Shown in pieces: positions 6,291 to 9,434 of a stretch of DNA of 9,434 nucleotides. Numbering within the stretch: the stretch's first letter is position 1; each line of letters starts with the position of its first letter. This stretch comes from Rubrobacter sp. (GTDB taxonomy: Bacteria > Actinomycetota > Rubrobacteria > Rubrobacterales > Rubrobacteraceae), in the NCBI GenBank assembly GCA_020253895.1, contig JADDKG010000149.1, positions 1 through 9,434 on the forward strand. The letters run 5' to 3'. The notes beneath the pieces were generated by a model that worked only from the letters and a program-made list of their open reading frames with translations, made no database searches and was not told the DNA's origin. The translations under genes and the position numbers were made by a program.

Positions 6291-8000
6291 GTGCAGAACG
6301 CAGACATCGCGCGCGCCCTCGAGACGATAGCCACCCTGCTGGAGATCCGGGGCGAGGAGCACTACAGGGTGCTCGCCTACCAGCGGGCCGCCGGGTCCGT
6401 CGCCGCCGCGGGCAGGCCGGTGGCCGAGCTGGAGGACCCCCGCAGCCTCCCCCACGTCGGCGGGACCACCGCCCGGGTAATAAGGGACCTCGCGCAGAAC
6501 AGGACCCCCGAGATCCTGGCCGAGCTGGCCGAAGAGATCCCTGCGGGGCTGGTGGAGCTGACCCGCCTGCCGGGGGTGGGGCCGCGCACCGCCGGACGGC
6601 TCTGGCGGGAGCTGGGGGTGACGAGCGTCGAGGAGGTGGCAGCCCTCCGGGAGGGCAGCATCGCCGCGCTCAAGGGCTTCGGGAAGAAGAGCGAGGAGAG
6701 CATCCTCAGGGCGGCCCGCGACCACGGCTCGCGGGAGCGGCGGATGCTGCTCGACGAGGCCACCGCCGCGGGCGAGCGGCTGCTGGAGTTCGTCCGCTCC
6801 CACCCGGCGACGGAGAGGGCCGAGATCGCCGGCTCCCTGCGGCGCCAGAAGGAGACCGTGGGGGATCTGGACATCGTCGCCGCCAGCGACGACCCGAAGG
6901 CGCTCGCCGACGCCTTCGCCGCAGCCCCCTTCGTGGAGGAGGTCGTCTCCCACGGCGCTACCGGGGTCTCGGTGGTCTGCGCCGGCGGCACGGAGGCCGA
7001 CCTGCGGGTGGTCTCCCCCGAGGCGTTCGGCTCGCTCCTGCACCACTTCACCGGGAGCCAGGCCCACAACGTGGCGCTGCGCGAGCGGGCGGCAAAGAGG
7101 GGGCTTAGCGTCTCGGAGTACGGGCTGGGCGAGGCCGGGACCGGCCGCTACGAGCCCCTCCGGACGGAGGAGGAGCTCTACGCGCGGTTGGGGCTCCCGT
7201 ACATCCCGCCCGAGCTGCGGGAGGATAGCGGCGAGCTGGAGGCCGCCGAGAGCGGGGAGCTTCCGGATCTGGTGGAGATCCGGGACATCCGGGGGGATCT
7301 GCACGTCCACACCAACTACTCGGACGGCAAGGGCACCATCGAGAGCATGGCGGAGGCCGCCATAGACCTGGGCTACGAGTACCTGGTCTTCTGCGACCAC
7401 TCGCAGAGCCTGCGGGTGGCGAACGGCCTCTCCCCCGCCCGGCTCGCGGAGAAGATGGAAGCCGTGCGCCGGGCCGACGAGAGGTACGCGGAGATCCACC
7501 TGCTTTGCGGCGCGGAGGTGGACATCCTGCGCGACGGCTCGCTGGACTACGAGGACGCCCTGCTGGCCGAGCTGGACTTCGTCGTCGCCTCGGTACACAC
7601 CGCCTTCCGGATGGACGAGGCCTCCATGACCGACCGGATCGTCCGCGCCATGCACAACCCCTACGTCCGGACCATCGGCCACCCCACCGGACGCCTCCTG
7701 AACCGTCGCGAACCCTACGCGGTGGACGTCATGCGCCTGATCCGCGAGGCCGCGGCCACGAACACCGCCCTGGAGCTCAACGCCTACCCCGACCGCCTGG
7801 ACCTCTCCGCCCCCCACGCCCGGGAGGCGGTGAGGGCCGGGGTGAGGCTGACCATCGACACCGACGCCCACGACGAGCGGGCCCTCTCGTTCATGAGGTT
7901 CGGCGTCGCCCAGGCCCGGCGCGCCTGGGTCGAGAGGTCCAGCGTTATAAACTGCCTGCCCTGGCCGGAGTTCGAAGAGTACCTCAGAAAGGGCAAGTAG
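6291..8000 (+). CDS. polX: DNA polymerase X family protein with C-terminal PHP nuclease domain
   Basis: A 569-residue cytoplasmic DNA repair polymerase of the bacterial PolX type, which fills gaps in base excision repair and in known members also has 3'-5' exonuclease and AP-endonuclease activity. Residues 1-80 are the 8-kDa-like DNA-binding part (LLEIRGEEHYRVLAYQRAA). Helix-hairpin-helix-like turns lie at about 53-70, 93-106 (LPGVGPRTAGRLW) and 127-142. The palm has AGSLRRQKETVGDLD with Asp192 and Asp194, and a third acidic residue Asp237 in EADLRVV, so the polymerase triad is intact. From about 333 the PHP domain has GDLHVHTNYSDG (His338, His340), FCDHS, GAEVDI, SVH, GHPTG and DTDAHD, the full metal-ligand set. 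GTG 6291 gives the normal N-terminus; AAGGA lies about ten bases before it. The gene is divergent from the PAP2 operon. An extra upstream in-frame stretch to 6198 is only promoter and leader. Confidence 0.96.
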   Translation: MQNADIARALETIATLLEIRGEEHYRVLAYQRAAGSVAAAGRPVAELEDPRSLPHVGGTTARVIRDLAQNRTPEILAELAEEIPAGLVELTRLPGVGPRTAGRLWRELGVTSVEEVAALREGSIAALKGFGKKSEESILRAARDHGSRERRMLLDEATAAGERLLEFVRSHPATERAEIAGSLRRQKETVGDLDIVAASDDPKALADAFAAAPFVEEVVSHGATGVSVVCAGGTEADLRVVSPEAFGSLLHHFTGSQAHNVALRERAAKRGLSVSEYGLGEAGTGRYEPLRTEEELYARLGLPYIPPELREDSGELEAAESGELPDLVEIRDIRGDLHVHTNYSDGKGTIESMAEAAIDLGYEYLVFCDHSQSLRVANGLSPARLAEKMEAVRRADERYAEIHLLCGAEVDILRDGSLDYEDALLAELDFVVASVHTAFRMDEASMTDRIVRAMHNPYVRTIGHPTGRLLNRREPYAVDVMRLIREAAATNTALELNAYPDRLDLSAPHAREAVRAGVRLTIDTDAHDERALSFMRFGVAQARRAWVERSSVINCLPWPEFEEYLRKGK

Positions 8001-8001
8001 T

Positions 8002-8020
8002 GGGCCCCGCAGGGCCTTTA
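8002..8020 (+). terminator. Weak candidate terminator after polX
   Basis: GGGCCC (8002-8007) and GGGCCT (8012-8017) can form a short stem, five Watson-Crick pairs plus one G-U, around loop CGCA, followed by TTTAAT. The stem begins one base after the polX stop. The middle strand could instead pair with a second GGCCC at 8024-8028. The T-run is short, so termination may be partial. Confidence 0.35.
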
Positions 8021-8080
8021 ATGGGCCCGCGGACCTACCACGGCTCCTCCCGCGGTCGGATGGCCCCCCGGAGGGCGGGG

Positions 8081-8088
8081 TATACAAT
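8081..8088 (+). promoter_or_regulatory. Candidate promoter -10 region before the DUF4870 gene
   Basis: TATACAAT stands out as AT-rich in the 100-base gap between polX and the next gene, ending about 17 bases before its start. It resembles the TACAAT and TATAAT elements between PAP2 and polX and shares the following ATCCG with the polX element. No clear -35 is seen. It suggests the small gene has its own promoter with a very short leader. Confidence 0.4.
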
Positions 8089-8105
8089 CCGGGCCGGAGT
8101 ATATG

Positions 8106-8528
8106 ATGCCTTACCGGGACACAGGACCGGCAGCCCCGACGAGGCGTACGCCGGAGGCGGGAGGGGAGGAGCGGGCGTGGGCCGCCCTAGCCCACCTGAC
8201 CGTGTGGGTCAACCTCTTCACGGGGTTTCTGGGAACCCTGGCGGCGCTCTGCCTGTGGCTGGCCTTCCGCCGCCGCTCGCGCGAGGTGGCCGCCCACGCC
8301 CTGCAGGCCTTCTGGTACCAGCTCCTGTGGCTGGTGCTGCTCGGTGCGGGGTGGGCGCTCACCCTCCTGCTCACGCTGGTGCTGGTGGGCTTTCTGCTGA
8401 TGCCGCTGATGGCGGTTCTGACCCTCGTGCCCTGCATCCACGCGGCGTACGCGGCGTGGCGGGTGGCCGGGGGGCACGAGTTCCGCTACCCGCTGGTGGG
8501 CGGTCCGCCCCGCCGGGAGGCACCCTAG
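8106..8528 (+). CDS. DUF4870 (Tic20-like) small membrane protein
   Basis: A 140-residue protein with a polar, proline-containing N-terminus (about 1-20) and three to four hydrophobic segments. The order matches the DUF4870 family: ERAWAALAHLTVWVN, a first segment, FRRRSREVAAHALQAFWYQ with the conserved charged loop and Gln-aromatic residues, a long hydrophobic hairpin, and a closing segment with HAAYAAWRVAGGHEFRYPLVG. The biochemical role of this family is not established. Two ATGs lie side by side (8103 and 8106); GGAG at 8096-8099 is six bases from the second and only three from the first, so I use 8106. The stop TAG lies in the CTAG that also holds the trxB stop. Partners cannot be inferred from the neighbours. 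Confidence 0.85.
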   Translation: MPYRDTGPAAPTRRTPEAGGEERAWAALAHLTVWVNLFTGFLGTLAALCLWLAFRRRSREVAAHALQAFWYQLLWLVLLGAGWALTLLLTLVLVGFLLMPLMAVLTLVPCIHAAYAAWRVAGGHEFRYPLVGGPPRREAP

Positions 8529-9434
8529 CCGCTGCCCGCCGCGCTTCTATCCTTCCCGGCGATCCATAGGGCGGGGTCCTCGGCCTCCTCGGCCTCGCCC
8601 TGCTCCTCCAGCCACCGCTCGGCGTCGATCGCCGCCCGGCAGCCGTCCCCCGCGGCGGTGACCGCCTGCCGGTAGCGCCTGTCGGCCACGTCCCCGGCGG
8701 CGAACACCCCGGGCACGCTCGTCATCGTGTGCTCCTTCTGGAGGAGGTAGCCACCCTCGTCCATCTCCAGCTGGCCCCGGAAGATCTCCGTCGCCGGGTC
8801 GTGCCCGATGGCGACGAAGAAGCCCTCCACCTTCAGGGTGCTCTCCTCGCCGGTCTTCACGTTCCTGAGGCTCAGGCCCTCCACCGAGTCCTCACCCAGC
8901 ACGTCCGTGACCACCGTGTCGGTGATAAAGGAGATCTTCGGGTTCTTCCGGGCCCGGCCCAGCATGATCTTGGAGGCCCTGAACTCATCGCGCCGGTGGA
9001 TGATCACGACCTCCGAGGCATACCGGGTAAGGAAGAGCGCCTCCTCCATCGCCGTGTCTCCGCCGCCGACCACGGCGACCCTCTTGTCCTTGAAGAAGAA
9101 GCCGTCGCAGGTGGCGCAGCCGCTCACCCCCCGGCCCATGAGGCGCTGCTCCCCGGGGAGCCCGAGCCACCGGGCCTTCGCCCCCGTGGCCACGATGACC
9201 GCCCGGGCGAGCACCGGCTCCTCCTCGCCCTCGGCCCACAGCCTGAACGGCCTCTCCGAGAAGTCCACCCGCCCCACGTTGTCCGGGCGCATCTCGGCCC
9301 CGAAGCGGGCGGCCTGCCTCTCGAAGTCCTCCATCATCTGCGGGCCGGTGACCCCCTCGGGGTAGCCGGGGTAGTTCTCCACGTCGGTGGTGAGCATGAG
9401 CTGCCCGCCGGCCTCGAATCCCTGGAAGACCAGC
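8525..9434 (-). CDS. trxB: Thioredoxin reductase, partial (5' end outside window)
   Basis: The reading frame stays open to the right edge (first full codon at 9433), so the N-terminal FAD dinucleotide motif is missing; about 302 residues remain. It is an FAD/NADPH enzyme that reduces thioredoxin in the cytoplasm. Seen in order: GFEAGGQLMLTTDVENYPG, RAVIVATGA, the redox-active CATC (codons at 9107-9118), the NADPH site VVGGGDTAMEEA, the NADPH-phosphate site HRRDEFRASK, and the FAD site VFAAGDVADRRYRQ. These make it a low-molecular-weight TrxB and not merely a general flavoprotein. The C-terminus continues about 25 residues past the usual end (acidic EAEEAEDPALW, then a small polar tail). No thioredoxin gene is inside the window; any partner gene would have to lie beyond the right edge. 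The gene converges with the DUF4870 gene, with a four-base overlap. Confidence 0.95.
   Translation of the reverse strand, partial: LVFQGFEAGGQLMLTTDVENYPGYPEGVTGPQMMEDFERQAARFGAEMRPDNVGRVDFSERPFRLWAEGEEEPVLARAVIVATGAKARWLGLPGEQRLMGRGVSGCATCDGFFFKDKRVAVVGGGDTAMEEALFLTRYASEVVIIHRRDEFRASKIMLGRARKNPKISFITDTVVTDVLGEDSVEGLSLRNVKTGEESTLKVEGFFVAIGHDPATEIFRGQLEMDEGGYLLQKEHTMTSVPGVFAAGDVADRRYRQAVTAAGDGCRAAIDAERWLEEQGEAEEAEDPALWIAGKDRSAAGSG

Noticed and set aside
6252..8087. Long minus-strand open frame (611 codons) opposite polX
   Set aside because: It is a compositional shadow (Gly, Pro, Val, Arg, Asp rich) of polX, whose polymerase and PHP motifs are all in the plus frame.
1..9434. CRISPR arrays, tRNA or rRNA genes, insertion sequences, toxin-antitoxin or defence genes
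   Set aside because: I looked for spaced direct repeats, cloverleaf-like stretches, transposase motifs and small paired genes and saw none; almost all of the window is covered by recognisable metabolic, transport and repair genes.

Overview
The window is a dense piece of bacterial chromosome, very GC-rich, with eight protein genes read at least in large part and a ninth entering from the left edge. Strong Shine-Dalgarno sites sit in front of many TTG or GTG starts. Isoleucine ATA and arginine AGG codons are frequent, notably in the TRAP genes, despite the high GC. Together these suggest a high-GC actinobacterial lineage, possibly thermophilic; Rubrobacter is my best guess, but this rests on impression and not on a search. 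I see no rRNA, tRNA, CRISPR array, insertion sequence or phage gene, and no gene-free stretch longer than about 110 bases.

Left part (1-3357, plus strand): the C-terminal end of an acetyl-CoA carboxylase carboxyltransferase alpha-type protein runs directly, through a TTGA stop/start overlap, into a complete three-gene TRAP transporter. Its parts are dctP (lipoprotein solute receptor), dctQ (small membrane subunit) and dctM (large permease). This looks like one transcription unit that imports a carboxylate using an ion gradient. A GntR/FCD-type regulator (3347-4015, minus strand) converges on dctM with overlapping 3' ends. It is an obvious candidate sensor for the transported or metabolised acid.

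Middle part (4059-6188, minus strand): two related PAP2-type membrane phosphatase genes lie in tandem. The first in reading order is a stand-alone PAP2 protein. The second is a fusion of an N-terminal DedA domain with a C-terminal PAP2 domain. A lipid carrier recycling or phospholipid dephosphorylation role is likely. gntR follows 43 bases downstream on the same strand, and a perfect 6-3-6 palindrome sits in that gap.

Right part (6189-9434): a short divergent promoter region separates the PAP2 gene from polX, a bacterial family X DNA polymerase with a PHP nuclease domain. polX is followed by a small DUF4870 membrane protein (plus strand). That gene converges on trxB, thioredoxin reductase (minus strand, cut by the right edge), and the two stop codons share one CTAG tetranucleotide.

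Nothing here is clearly a new defence or mobile system. The points most worth following are the carboxylase-TRAP coupling, the DedA-PAP2 fusion next to its PAP2 paralogue, and the compact divergent promoter region.
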